A stretch of DNA of 64,000 bases from Streptomyces sp. BK208 (GCF_004364245.1 NZ_SOAV01000010.1:248001-312000); one strand, 5' to 3'. Positions 24,165 through 32,826 are shown, numbered from the stretch's first letter. Notes: generated by a model not told the origin, from the letters alone. Translations and numbers: made by a program.

Positions 24165-25460
24165 GTGAGCAGCAGCGGCCTGATCTACGCAGTCATCGTC
24201 GGGGCCTGGGCCGCCTACTTGGTGCCGATGTGGCTCCGTAGGCAGGACGAGCTGAACGAGGCCCGTCCGACGGAACGCTTCAGTACCGCCATCCGGCTGC
24301 TGTCCGGACGGGCGGGCATGGAGCGCCGGTACGCCAAGGACCTGCGGTCGCGCCCCGCCGACGAGGCGGAGCCCGGCACCGACGCCCCGGACGCCGTCAC
24401 CGACTCGGTGGACGTCCGGGCCTTCGCCGTGTCCAGGACCCGACGGCACACCCGGCCGGCCCCGCCGCAGCAGACGGCGGAGCGGCCCGAGACGGCACGC
24501 CCGCAGCCGGGCGGCCCCGGGCACCACCCCAGATCCGGGCAGTCCCCGGCACCCGGCCATCCGGTGGAGAGCGGTACGGCACCGGCGCGGGGACAGGTGC
24601 CGCACGCCCGGCGCGCGCCCGAGTCACCTGCGGCGGCCGCGGCACGGGCCCGGCGCACCAAGGTTCTCGCCCGCCGCCGGCGTACCACCGTGATGCTCTT
24701 CCTGGCCTTCACGCTCGGCGCGGTCGTCGCGGCGGTCGGCGGGCTCGCGTTCCTGTGGGCGCCGGGGGTGCCCGCGGTGCTGCTCAGCGCCTACATCGCC
24801 CACCTGCGCGCGCAGGAACGCCGCCGCTTCGCCTTCCAGATGGACCGCCGCCAGGCCGAGGTCGCCGCTCAGCGGCTGCGCGACCGCGACCCCCGCCCGC
24901 GCCGGCGCACACCTGCCGCCCCCGGCGGGCCCGGCGGGCCCGCCGGACCCGCCGGCGACCTCGACACGGAGGAACCGGACGACGGCCCCGACGCGGAGCC
25001 CGGTGCCGGCATGTCGGCGCTCGCCGCGGACCGGCGTGCGCTGGTCGAGCAGACCGACCACGCCGAGTGGGTCGACCAGCAGCGGGAGCGCCGGGGGCGT
25101 CCGCAGGGCGACAGCTGGGACCCCGTGCCGGTGCCCCTGCCGACCTACGTGACCGCGCCGGTCGCCCCCCGTGCCACGCCCGACGTGGACCTGGCGGCGC
25201 CGGACGCGTGGAGCTCGGCCCGCTCCAGCGCCGTCGCGCCCGACCAGGAGGACGCCGCCCGGGCCTCGACGCCGGACCGGGACCGCCCGGCGGCCCCTGC
25301 CGGGGAGCGTCCGGCGACCGAGGCCGAGGAGCGCCCGGAGACCCCCGGCCGCAGCGACGCCCGCCGTGCCGCGTCGGCCCGCCGGGCCAGGGAACGGGGC
25401 CGCACCCCGCTCTTCGACCAGTACGAAGACGGCGACCGGCCCCGCGCGGCCAACGAGTAG
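24165..25460 (+). CDS. sepX: SepX/GlpR-like divisome membrane protein
   Basis: A 431-residue membrane protein. It starts SSSGLIYAVIVGAWAAYLVPMWL (first helix, residues 5-22), then a conserved cytosolic piece ERFSTAIRLLSGRAGMERRY. A disordered Pro/Arg-rich region follows, then two closely spaced helices (about 176-213), and a long Pro/Asp/Arg-rich tail. This matches Streptomyces SepX, needed for normal Z-rings and septation, and corynebacterial GlpR, the membrane receptor of the MoeA-like Glp. The glp gene lies 2 kb upstream. In M. tuberculosis the equivalent is Rv0996. Start GTG abuts an inverted repeat. Confidence 0.85.
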   Translation: MSSSGLIYAVIVGAWAAYLVPMWLRRQDELNEARPTERFSTAIRLLSGRAGMERRYAKDLRSRPADEAEPGTDAPDAVTDSVDVRAFAVSRTRRHTRPAPPQQTAERPETARPQPGGPGHHPRSGQSPAPGHPVESGTAPARGQVPHARRAPESPAAAAARARRTKVLARRRRTTVMLFLAFTLGAVVAAVGGLAFLWAPGVPAVLLSAYIAHLRAQERRRFAFQMDRRQAEVAAQRLRDRDPRPRRRTPAAPGGPGGPAGPAGDLDTEEPDDGPDAEPGAGMSALAADRRALVEQTDHAEWVDQQRERRGRPQGDSWDPVPVPLPTYVTAPVAPRATPDVDLAAPDAWSSARSSAVAPDQEDAARASTPDRDRPAAPAGERPATEAEERPETPGRSDARRAASARRARERGRTPLFDQYEDGDRPRAANE

Positions 25461-25511
25461 AAGCGATTTTTGAGCAGGCCGGTAGGGGTGCTAAAGTTTC
25501 ACTCGTTGCAA

Positions 25512-25585
25512 GGGCCTGTGGCGCAGTCCGGTAGCGCACCTCGTTCGCATCGAGGGGGCCAGGGGTTCGAATCCCCTCAGGTCCA
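25512..25585 (+). tRNA. tRNA-Ala (anticodon CGC)
   Basis: The acceptor arm GGGCCTG (25512-25518) pairs with CAGGTCC (25578-25584), including one G-T pair, followed by discriminator A. The anticodon stem CCTCG/CGAGG encloses loop TTCGCAT, giving CGC, which reads Ala codon GCG. The T-arm is GGGGTTCGAATCCCC. CCA is not encoded. The length is 74 bases. Confidence 0.95.
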
Positions 25586-25861
25586 CGCACGGCCGTCCTT
25601 GAGTCAGCTCAAGTTCGGTTGACGAGATCCCGGCGATCATGATGATCGCGCGGGATCTCCGTCGTTTCCGGGGTGTTTGCCGGACGTGCCGCGTACGGCG
25701 GGCAGTTCGTCCGCCTGCGGGTGGGCTCACGGCGGCGTTTCCTGGAGACGCACTGCCTTGCGGGCGTGGAGATCGACGGCCGCACGCACCCCTGAACACA
25801 AACGCCGAGCCGCGTCCGGCAGTTGTGAAAGCCGGCGGTGTCCCGACGCCGGAGAGCCGGC
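25586..25861. other. Intergenic region after tRNA-Ala, no convincing gene
   Basis: Apart from the hairpin at 25624-25659 I see nothing functional. Open frames here (for example 25639-25875) lack ribosome-binding sites, have atypical codon use and show no recognisable motif. The stretch is less GC-biased than its neighbours. Confidence 0.5.
25624..25659 (+). terminator. Hairpin downstream of tRNA-Ala
   Basis: GAGATCCCGGCGATCAT and ATGATCGCGCGGGATCTC form a 17-bp stem with a single-base bulge and almost no loop. It lies 38 bases after the tRNA and is a probable terminator. Confidence 0.65.
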
Positions 25862-26833
25862 TCACGACGGTGTGATGCCGTCGTGAAGTGCCGGTCCGGC
25901 GACGTGGGCATCCGTACCACTCGGCCGGAGAGCGGCATGGGGAGGGCGGGCCGAGGCGAAGGCCACGGTGAGCTGGTCGAGCAGGGACGCCGCGCGGGGG
26001 TGGGGGTCGCGCCGTGGCGTGATCGTGTAGATGCCGCGGGTCGGGGGATCGACGAGCTCCACGGTGGTGACGTCGGTCCGCAGTGCGCGCGCCAGCACCC
26101 CGGGGATCAGCGCGATGGCGTGGCCGGTCGCGACCAGGGCCAGTTTGCCGGGCAGATCCGCCGCGGCGAGGTCGATGCGGGCGCCGACACCGGCGCGGGC
26201 GGCGTGCTGGTGCAGGAGTGCCGCCGAACCGTCGTTGTCCTCGGCCCAGATCTGGTCGGCCAGTGTGCGCATGTGCACCGGGCCGCGCCCGGCCGACGGG
26301 TGGTCGACGGGCAGTGCGACGACCATGTCGTCCAGCCCGAGGAACCGGCGTTCGACCCGCGGGTCATGGGGCAGGCCCGGCGGTGCGTCGGTGACCACGG
26401 CGATGTCGAGATCGCCGGTGGTCACACGGTGGTGCAGCTGTGCGCTCAGACCGGGAAGCAGGCTCCACCGGACCGGACCGGCCTGCCGCAGCAGCGCCCG
26501 GACGGCCTCGGGAACGATCCCCGCGGCGAGAGAGGGTGTCGCACCTATGGTCAGTGGCCGGTCGAACGCCCCGTCGCCCGCCTCCCGTGCCGCGCTTACG
26601 GCACGGTCCGCCTCGTTGAGCGTGGCCAGAGCGTGGTGGCGGAACACCTCGCCGGCCGGGGTCGGGCGCACACCGCGCGCGTGCCGCTCCATCAGGGGCA
26701 CGCCGAGCTGCCGCTCCAGACCGGCGATCTGCCGGGAGACGGCCGACTGCGTGTGATGGAGTTCGGCGGCCGCCGCCGACAGCGACCCGAGTCGGCACAC
26801 GGTCACGAAGGTCCGCCACACCGTCAGTTCCAT
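25862..26833 (-). CDS. LysR-family transcriptional regulator
   Basis: A 323-residue LysR regulator. The N-terminal winged helix is clear (MELTVWRTFVTVCRLGSLSA, then HHTQSAVSRQIAGLERQLG). A C-terminal periplasmic-binding-like effector domain follows, with RPLTIGATPSLAAGIVPEAV at its start. ATG 26833 is chosen because the domain starts exactly there; the frame stays open upstream without a recognisable protein. It is divergent from the dehydrogenase-NTF2 gene across 95 bases containing a T-N11-A LysR box, so it most likely controls that gene and itself. The effector is unknown. Confidence 0.9.
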   Translation of the reverse strand: MELTVWRTFVTVCRLGSLSAAAAELHHTQSAVSRQIAGLERQLGVPLMERHARGVRPTPAGEVFRHHALATLNEADRAVSAAREAGDGAFDRPLTIGATPSLAAGIVPEAVRALLRQAGPVRWSLLPGLSAQLHHRVTTGDLDIAVVTDAPPGLPHDPRVERRFLGLDDMVVALPVDHPSAGRGPVHMRTLADQIWAEDNDGSAALLHQHAARAGVGARIDLAAADLPGKLALVATGHAIALIPGVLARALRTDVTTVELVDPPTRGIYTITPRRDPHPRAASLLDQLTVAFASARPPHAALRPSGTDAHVAGPALHDGITPS

Positions 26834-26886
26834 GGCGCCAGTATGACCAGCCGCTATGCGGGCTCCGCAGAGCCGCCCTGCACGAC

Positions 26887-26901
26887 CTGCGCTTGTCGCA
26901 G
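26887..26901. promoter_or_regulatory. LysR-type T-N11-A box
   Basis: CTGCGCTTGTCGCAG is an inverted repeat with 5-bp arms and the exact T-N11-A spacing of LysR recognition sites. It lies between the divergent regulator and dehydrogenase genes, 28 bases upstream of the latter's ATG. Confidence 0.6.
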
Positions 26902-26928
26902 CCCGTGTGCTGCACCAGCCTGGCGCGC

Positions 26929-28086
26929 ATGACCCCACCACACACGATCGCCGTCCTCGGCCTGGGACGCATGGGCGAGGCGATCGCGACGCGACTGGCC
27001 GGCCAGGGCTGGGACGTCGTCGGCTGGACACGCTCCGGGCACACGTCGGGCACCGTCGAGACGACCGGTGATCCGAACGACGCCGTGGCGAAGGCCGACC
27101 TCGTGCTCCTGGCACTGTTCGACGGCCCCGCCTGCCGGCAAGTCCTCGACGACGTCCGTGACTCCCTGCGTGCGGGGGCGACGGTCCTGAACACCAGCAC
27201 CGTCGCCCCCGCCGAAGCCTCGGCCCTGGCCCGGCACATCGGCCCGGCCTACATCCACGCGCCCGTGCTCGGCTCCGTACCGGCCGCCGCCGCCGGAGCC
27301 CTGCAGATCCTTGCCGCCGCCAACCAGGAGACGCTTGACCGAGTCAGGCCGGTCCTGGCAGCGCTCGGCACCGTGCGGCCCGTCGACGACGCCTCCACCG
27401 CCGCCGCCCTGAAGCTGATCGCCAACCACAGCCTCGCCGGCGCCGTCCTCGCGCTGCGCGACGCGCTACGGCAGGCCGACGCCCTCGGCCTGCCCCGGAC
27501 CCAGGTACTGGACGTCCTCGAACTCGGCCAACTGGGCGGGCTCGTGGCCCGCAAACGCCCCTTCCTCACCGACCGGCCCGGCGCCGGCACGGCCGAGTTC
27601 ACCATCGGCGCACTGGCCAAGGACATGGCTCTGCTGGCCGCCGCGTCCCACACCCCCCTGCGCGGCGCGGCCGGCCCGGCCCACACCCCAGCCGACTCCG
27701 AAGCCGACATCGCCGTCGCCGCCACGGCGCCCGCCGCGGCAGACGCCGTACTCGAACCACTCCGCGCCTACATCCGCGGACACGCCACCGGCGACCCCGC
27801 CCACTTCCGCGACGCGTTCCTGCCCACCGCCCACATCGAGGGACTCCGCGGCGGCGCCTTCGTCTCCTGGCCCCTGGACGAGTACTGCGCCCTCTTCCAG
27901 GGCCGGCCGGCCCCGGACGAGGCGACCCGCTCACGCCGCATCGACACCCTCGACGTCCACGGCACCGTCGCGACCGCGACCATGACGCTCTCGCACGGCC
28001 CGGACACCTTCACCGACATCTTCCTGCTGGTCCACGCCGACCACGGCTGGCGCATCGCCAACAAGGCGTATCACCGCCACCCCTGA
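26929..28086 (+). CDS. Beta-hydroxyacid dehydrogenase / imine reductase-like domain fused to NTF2-like domain
   Basis: A 385-residue two-domain protein. Residues 1-about 265 form an NAD(P) Rossmann enzyme of the 6-phosphogluconate/beta-hydroxyacid dehydrogenase superfamily: AVLGLGRMGEAIATRLAGQG, NTSTVAPAEA, and the helix ALKLIANHSLAG with Lys162 and Asn166 at the expected catalytic positions. From about 268 to the end lies an NTF2/SnoaL-like (putative lumazine-binding type) domain, starting DAVLEPLRAYIRGHATGDPA. This order in one chain is unusual. ATG 26929. Substrate unknown; the divergent LysR gene suggests it is induced by a small molecule. Confidence 0.85.
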   Translation: MTPPHTIAVLGLGRMGEAIATRLAGQGWDVVGWTRSGHTSGTVETTGDPNDAVAKADLVLLALFDGPACRQVLDDVRDSLRAGATVLNTSTVAPAEASALARHIGPAYIHAPVLGSVPAAAAGALQILAAANQETLDRVRPVLAALGTVRPVDDASTAAALKLIANHSLAGAVLALRDALRQADALGLPRTQVLDVLELGQLGGLVARKRPFLTDRPGAGTAEFTIGALAKDMALLAAASHTPLRGAAGPAHTPADSEADIAVAATAPAAADAVLEPLRAYIRGHATGDPAHFRDAFLPTAHIEGLRGGAFVSWPLDEYCALFQGRPAPDEATRSRRIDTLDVHGTVATATMTLSHGPDTFTDIFLLVHADHGWRIANKAYHRHP

Positions 28087-28153
28087 GGAGCCGGGGAACG
28101 CTCACCGCACACACGGGGAACGACCTCCAGGGCGCCCGTGCCGGTGCGGCGCG

Positions 28154-28639
28154 CTACGGGACCTGGAGGGCCTTCGCGTAGCAGAGGCTCTCCTCGTGGA
28201 AGCGGTAGTAGCCGAACTTCCCGCACGGCTCGTAACCGCTGGACGTGTACAGGGCCACCGCCTCCGGCTGCTTGGTGCCCGTCTCCAGCACCATCCGGGT
28301 CCGGCCCGCCGCACGGGCGTCCTCCTCCAGGGCGGCCAGGATGCGGCGGGCCAGACCGCGTCCGCGCATCTGCTCGATCACGAACATCCGCTTGAGCTCC
28401 GCGTCCCCGTCGAGGTTCCCCTCGTCGTTGGCGTCCTGGCTGCGCCAGCCGCCCGAGGCGACGGGGACCCCGTTCTCGTCGTACGCGATCAGGTAGTGGC
28501 CGTTCGGCGGCGCGAAGTCCGAGGGGTCCAGGTGCGTGGCGTCGCCGCCGTCGCCGTAGCGGACGTCGTACTCGGCCTGGACCTCGTCGTTGAGCTTCAC
28601 GGCGTCGGGGTGGTCGAAGGGGACCCGGCGTATGTTCAT
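28154..28639 (-). CDS. GNAT-family N-acetyltransferase
   Basis: A 161-residue GNAT protein. The acetyl-CoA binding core is ELKRMFVIEQMRGRGLARRIL with the Q/RxxGxG/A-type loop (RGRGLA), followed by the conserved beta-bulge MVLETGTKQPEAVALYTSSGY. It starts MNIRRVPFDHPDAVKLNDEV and ends in an aromatic-rich segment. No signal peptide. Divergent from exonuclease III across 69 bases. The substrate cannot be told from sequence. Confidence 0.88.
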   Translation of the reverse strand: MNIRRVPFDHPDAVKLNDEVQAEYDVRYGDGGDATHLDPSDFAPPNGHYLIAYDENGVPVASGGWRSQDANDEGNLDGDAELKRMFVIEQMRGRGLARRILAALEEDARAAGRTRMVLETGTKQPEAVALYTSSGYEPCGKFGYYRFHEESLCYAKALQVP

Positions 28640-28708
28640 GCTACCTACCGTATATCGATGCTAAGTCCGGGATCGGGGCACCGTCCAGTGTGCCGGTATC
28701 GTGCCGGG

Positions 28709-29512
28709 GTGCTCACCGTGACCTCCGTCAACGTCAATGGCCTGCGCGCCGCCGCGAAGAAGGGCTTCGTGGAGTGGCTCGCCGGCACCTCCGCCGACGT
28801 GCTGTGCCTCCAGGAGGTGCGGGCCGAAGCCGGCCAGCTGCCCGAACACGTCCGCACCCCCGAGGGCTGGCACGTGACGCACGCCCCCGCGGCCGCCAAG
28901 GGCCGCGCCGGCGTCTCCCTCTACACCCGCCGCGAGCCCGACGCCGTCCGGGTCGGCTTCGGTTCGTCCGAGTTCGACACCGGCGGCCGCTACGTCGAGG
29001 CCGACCTGCCCGGTGTGACGGTCGCCTCCCTCTACCTCCCCTCCGGCGAGGTCGGCACCGAGCGCCAGGACGAGAAGATCCGCTTCATGGGCGAGTTCCT
29101 GGCCTACCTGAAGGAGCTGCGCGAGCGCGCCGCCGCCGAGGGGCGGGAGGTCGTGGTCTGCGGCGACTGGAACATCGCCCACCGTGAGGCCGACCTGAGG
29201 AACTGGCGCGCCAACAAGAAGAACTCCGGGTTCCTGCCGGAGGAGCGGGAGTGGCTGACCCGCGTCCTGGACCCGGCCGACGGCGGTTACGTGGACGTCG
29301 TGCGCGCCCTGCACCCGGACGTCGAGGGGCCGTACTCGTGGTGGTCGTACCGGGGCCGGGCCTTCGACAACGACAGCGGGTGGCGGATCGACCTCCACGC
29401 CGCCACCCCGGGCCTGGCCGCCAAGGCGCTCAAGGGGTACGTCGAGCGGGCCGCCACGCACGCCGAGCGCTGGTCCGACCACGCGCCGGTCACGGTGGTC
29501 TACGACCGCTGA
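28709..29512 (+). CDS. xth: Exodeoxyribonuclease III
   Basis: A 267-residue AP endonuclease / 3'-5' exonuclease of the ExoIII family (base-excision repair). It begins LTVTSVNVNGLRAAAKKGF, has the metal-binding CLQEVRAE (Glu), VVCGDWNIAHREADL (Asp-x-Asn) and the C-terminal SDHAPV (Asp-His pair). The Trp-rich SWWSYRGRAFDND segment is typical. The GTG at 28709 is preceded by GCCGGG only weakly. It ends 4 bases before the convergent MerR-gene stop. Confidence 0.94.
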   Translation: MLTVTSVNVNGLRAAAKKGFVEWLAGTSADVLCLQEVRAEAGQLPEHVRTPEGWHVTHAPAAAKGRAGVSLYTRREPDAVRVGFGSSEFDTGGRYVEADLPGVTVASLYLPSGEVGTERQDEKIRFMGEFLAYLKELRERAAAEGREVVVCGDWNIAHREADLRNWRANKKNSGFLPEEREWLTRVLDPADGGYVDVVRALHPDVEGPYSWWSYRGRAFDNDSGWRIDLHAATPGLAAKALKGYVERAATHAERWSDHAPVTVVYDR

Positions 29513-29516
29513 GGGG

Positions 29517-30185
29517 TCACTCGCCCCCCGTCCGGTCCGTCTGCCGGCGCATCCGCCGGTCCAGCGCCAGGGACAGTTCCGCCTCCACCACGCTGCGGGC
29601 CAGCGGGCGCAGGCGGTGGAGGTCCCGTTCGGGGGCGTGGCGCAGTATCAGGTCGGCGAAGAGTTCGGCGAGGGCGTCGGCGTGTTCGCGGACGCGGGCG
29701 CCGGCCTGGAGGACCTCGCCGAGCGGTATGCCCTCGCGGACCAGGGCGGAGGAGACCTCCAGCAGGCGGTGGCTGATGTGGACCAGTTCGTCGCCGTCGG
29801 TGCCGAGGTAGCCCAGCTCCATCGCGGCGGCCAGGTTCTCCGGGGTGACCTCGCCCTCGAAGCGGGCGGCGAGTTCCTCGGGGGTGAGGCGGACCGGGGT
29901 CTCCTCGGTGGGCTGGCCGAGGCCGAGCAGGTCGCCGACGTCGCGGCCGTGGTCGAAGGCGTCGGCCAGTTCCGCGATGCCGTTCAGGGTGTGGCCGCGG
30001 TCCAGCAGCGCGGCGATGGTGCGCAGCCGGGCCAGGTGGTGGTCGTCGTACCAGGCGATGCGGCCCTCGCGGCGGGGCGGCGGGATCAGTTTGCGTTCGC
30101 GGTAGAAGCGCAGGGTGCGCACCGTGATGCCGGCCAGCCGGGCCAGTTCCTCTATGCGGTATTCGCGCTTCTCGGTCACGTCCAC
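29517..30185 (-). CDS. MerR-family transcriptional regulator
   Basis: A 222-residue MerR protein. The winged helix-turn-helix (REYRIEELARLAGITVRTLR, FYRERKLIPPPRREGRI) occupies residues about 7-75, followed by the dimerisation coil and a mainly helical C-terminal domain without the Cys cluster of metal-sensing members. It is divergent from the monooxygenase operon and may respond to a hydrophobic compound. Intergenic palindromes at 30198-30208 (TACCGCCGGTA) and 30266-30281 are candidate operators. Confidence 0.9.
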   Translation of the reverse strand: MDVTEKREYRIEELARLAGITVRTLRFYRERKLIPPPRREGRIAWYDDHHLARLRTIAALLDRGHTLNGIAELADAFDHGRDVGDLLGLGQPTEETPVRLTPEELAARFEGEVTPENLAAAMELGYLGTDGDELVHISHRLLEVSSALVREGIPLGEVLQAGARVREHADALAELFADLILRHAPERDLHRLRPLARSVVEAELSLALDRRMRRQTDRTGGE

Positions 30186-30265
30186 GACCTTAGGGCGTAC
30201 CGCCGGTAACTTTCCTCCGCCCGACCCCTACCCATGAGTACGGACCTGTTCTACGCTCCCATTGC

Positions 30266-30281
30266 GCCAGTGTTCACTGGC
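30266..30281. promoter_or_regulatory. 16-bp palindrome upstream of the monooxygenase operon
   Basis: GCCAGTGTTCACTGGC is a perfect inverted repeat (7-bp arms, 2-base centre), 56 bases before the monooxygenase ATG. The MerR gene starts 80 bases away on the other side. Such a compact palindrome looks more TetR-like than MerR-like, so a regulator outside the window is possible. Confidence 0.6.
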
Positions 30282-30337
30282 ATGGTTCGAGGCGGTTCCA
30301 GGTTCCAGACGGTCCAGGCAAGCGTGGAGGCTCCCAG

Positions 30338-31885
30338 ATGGCCGAGCAAGGGCAGGTTCACGAACACGTACGGGTGGCGGTGATCGGTTCCGGCTTCGGC
30401 GGCCTCGGGGCCGCCGTGCGGCTGCGGCGCGAAGGGATCACCGACTTCGTCGTACTGGAGCGGTCCGGCAGCGTCGGCGGCACCTGGCGGGACAACAGCT
30501 ACCCCGGCTGTGCCTGCGACGTCCCGTCCCACCTGTACTCCTTCTCCTTCGCGCCCAACCCCGAGTGGCCGCGCACTTTCTCCGGGCAGGAGCACATCCG
30601 CGCCTACCTGGAGCACGTCACCGACACCTTCGGGCTGCGCCCCCACCTCCGCTTCGACTCGGAGGTGAAGCGGATGGCGTGGGACGGCGAGCAGCTGCGG
30701 TGGGAGATCGAGACCGTGCGCGGCACCCTCACCGCCGACGTCGTCGTGTCCGCGACCGGCCCGCTGTCCGACCCCAAGATGCCGGACGTCCCGGGACTCG
30801 ACTCCTTCCCCGGCAAGGTCTTCCACTCCGCCCGCTGGGACCACGGCTACGACCTCACCGGCAAGCGCGTCGCCATGATCGGCACCGGCGCCTCCGCCAT
30901 CCAGATCGTGCCGTCCATCCAGCCGGCGGTGGGCCGGCTCACCCTCTTCCAGCGCACCCCGGCCTGGGTGATGCCCCGCATGGACCGGGCCATCAGCGGC
31001 GCCGAGCGGGCCCTGCACCGGGCGGTGCCCGCCACCACCAGGCTGCGCCGCGGGCTGCTGTGGGGCATCCGGGAACTCCAGGTGCAGGCGTTCACCAAGC
31101 ACCCCGACGAGCTGGGCTTCGTCGAGCGGATCGCCAAGCGCAACATGGCCGCCGCCATCAAGGACCCGGCCCTGCGCGCCAAGCTCACCCCCGACTACCG
31201 CATCGGCTGCAAGCGGATCCTGCTGTCGAGCACGTACTACCCGGCGCTCGCCGAGCCCAACGTCGACGTGGTCGCGAGCGGGCTCAGCGAGGTGCGGGGG
31301 TCGACGCTGGTCGCCGCCGACGGCACCGAGGCCGAGGCGGACGCGATCATCTTCGGCACCGGGTTCCACGTCACCGACATGCCCATCGCCGAGCGGGTCG
31401 TGGGCGCGGACGGGCGGACGCTGGCCGAGACCTGGAAGGGCGGCATGGAGGCGCTGCGCGGCGGCACGGCGGCCGGCTTCCCCAACTTCATGACGGTCAT
31501 CGGGCCCAACACCGGCCTCGGGAACTCGTCCATGATCCTGATGATCGAGTCCCAGCTGAACTACCTGGCGGACTACCTGCGTCAGCTGAACGTCCTCGGC
31601 GGCCGCACCGCCCTCGACCCGCGCCCCGCCGCCGTGCGCAACTGGAACCACCGGGTGCAGGAGCGGATGAAGCGCACGGTGTGGAACACCGGCGGCTGCA
31701 CCAGCTGGTACCTGGACGCGAGCGGCCGCAACACCACCGTCTGGCCCGGCACGACCGCCGAGTTCCGGCGGGAGACACGGCGCGTGGACCTCGCGGAGTA
31801 CCAGGTGCTGCGCCCGGCCCCCGCGACGGCCGCCGCGGAGCCCGCGGCGAAGGCCGCCGACGCGGACGCCGAGGTGAGCGCGTGA
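30338..31885 (+). CDS. Flavin-containing (Baeyer-Villiger type) monooxygenase
   Basis: A 515-residue FAD/NADPH monooxygenase. It has the FAD Rossmann motif AVIGSGFGGLGAAVRL near residues 14-29, the conserved GGTWRDNSYPGCACDVPSH, the Baeyer-Villiger-like FPGKVFHSARW (FxGxxxHxxxW pattern), and a second nucleotide motif MIGTGASAIQIVP. It inserts oxygen into ketones or heteroatoms. ATG 30338 with GGAGG upstream. Its stop overlaps the next gene's GTG (GTGA). First gene of a three-gene operon resembling mycobacterial mymA-lipR-sadH. Confidence 0.92.
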   Translation: MAEQGQVHEHVRVAVIGSGFGGLGAAVRLRREGITDFVVLERSGSVGGTWRDNSYPGCACDVPSHLYSFSFAPNPEWPRTFSGQEHIRAYLEHVTDTFGLRPHLRFDSEVKRMAWDGEQLRWEIETVRGTLTADVVVSATGPLSDPKMPDVPGLDSFPGKVFHSARWDHGYDLTGKRVAMIGTGASAIQIVPSIQPAVGRLTLFQRTPAWVMPRMDRAISGAERALHRAVPATTRLRRGLLWGIRELQVQAFTKHPDELGFVERIAKRNMAAAIKDPALRAKLTPDYRIGCKRILLSSTYYPALAEPNVDVVASGLSEVRGSTLVAADGTEAEADAIIFGTGFHVTDMPIAERVVGADGRTLAETWKGGMEALRGGTAAGFPNFMTVIGPNTGLGNSSMILMIESQLNYLADYLRQLNVLGGRTALDPRPAAVRNWNHRVQERMKRTVWNTGGCTSWYLDASGRNTTVWPGTTAEFRRETRRVDLAEYQVLRPAPATAAAEPAAKAADADAEVSA

Positions 31886-32826
31886 ACCGCCTGCCGCACG
31901 TCGCCGACGGGCCGTACGCCCCGCCCGTACCCGACCGCGAGCTGACCGTCACCGCCGCCGACGGCGCCCGGATACACGTGGAGGTGCACGGCCCCGAGGA
32001 CGCCCCCGCGGTCGTCCTCGCGCACGGCTGGTGCTGCTCCATCGCCTTCTGGGCGGCGCAGATCCGCGAACTGGCCGCCGACCACCGCGTCATCGCCTAC
32101 GACCAGCGCGGCCACGGGCGCAGCCCGGCCAACCCGGCGTACGGCACCGAGCCGCTCGCCGACGACCTCGAAGCCGTCCTCACGGCCACCCTCGCGCCGG
32201 GTGAGCGGGCCGTGATCGCCGGGCACTCCATGGGCGGGATGACGCTGATGGCCGCGGCGGCCCGCCCCGCGGTGCGCGAGCACGCGGCGGCCGTCCTGCT
32301 GTGCAGCACGGGCAGCGCACGTCTGGTGGCGTCCGCCACGGTGCTGCCGATGCGGGCGGGTCGAGCGCGCACCTGGCTGACCCGGCGCATCCTGGGCTCC
32401 CGGGCACCGCTCGGGCCGGTCACACCGCTCGCCCGCCGGATCCTCAAGTACGGGACGATGGGGCCCGGTTCGCGGCCGCAGGCGGTCGACGCCTGCGCCC
32501 GGATCGTGCACGCCTGCCCGAGCCGGGTGCGGCACGGCTGGTCGCAGGTGCTCGACCTGCTCGACCTCGACCTCGGCGTACGGGAGTTGCGGATGCCGGT
32601 GGAGATCGTGGTGGGTACGGCGGACCGGCTGACGCCGCCCGTGCACGCCCGCGCGCTGGCCGCCGCGCTGCCCGACTGCGTGGGCGTGACCGAACTGCCG
32701 GGCCTCGGCCACATGACGCCGGTGGAGGCGCCGGAACTGGTCACCGGCAAGATACGGGCCCTCGCGGCCACCTACATACCCAGCGCACGCGACGAGCGTG
32801 CCGTACACGCCGTGGAGGGCGCATGA
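31882..32826 (+). CDS. Alpha/beta hydrolase (esterase/lipase type)
   Basis: A 314-residue alpha/beta hydrolase. VVLAHGWCCSIAFWAAQIREL carries the oxyanion HGW, YDQRGHGRSPAN follows, and the nucleophile elbow GHSMGG has Ser116. A late Asp (VGTADRLTPP) and His (GLGHMTPVEAPE) complete the triad. The GTG start overlaps the monooxygenase stop and its own stop overlaps the SDR ATG, so the three genes are tightly coupled. It could open the ester or lactone made by the Baeyer-Villiger-type enzyme upstream; this is inference. Confidence 0.92.
   Translation: MNRLPHVADGPYAPPVPDRELTVTAADGARIHVEVHGPEDAPAVVLAHGWCCSIAFWAAQIRELAADHRVIAYDQRGHGRSPANPAYGTEPLADDLEAVLTATLAPGERAVIAGHSMGGMTLMAAAARPAVREHAAAVLLCSTGSARLVASATVLPMRAGRARTWLTRRILGSRAPLGPVTPLARRILKYGTMGPGSRPQAVDACARIVHACPSRVRHGWSQVLDLLDLDLGVRELRMPVEIVVGTADRLTPPVHARALAAALPDCVGVTELPGLGHMTPVEAPELVTGKIRALAATYIPSARDERAVHAVEGA

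Noticed and set aside
25639..25875. Small plus-strand ORF after tRNA-Ala
   Set aside because: No ribosome-binding site, starts inside the tRNA terminator stem, and codon use is atypical.
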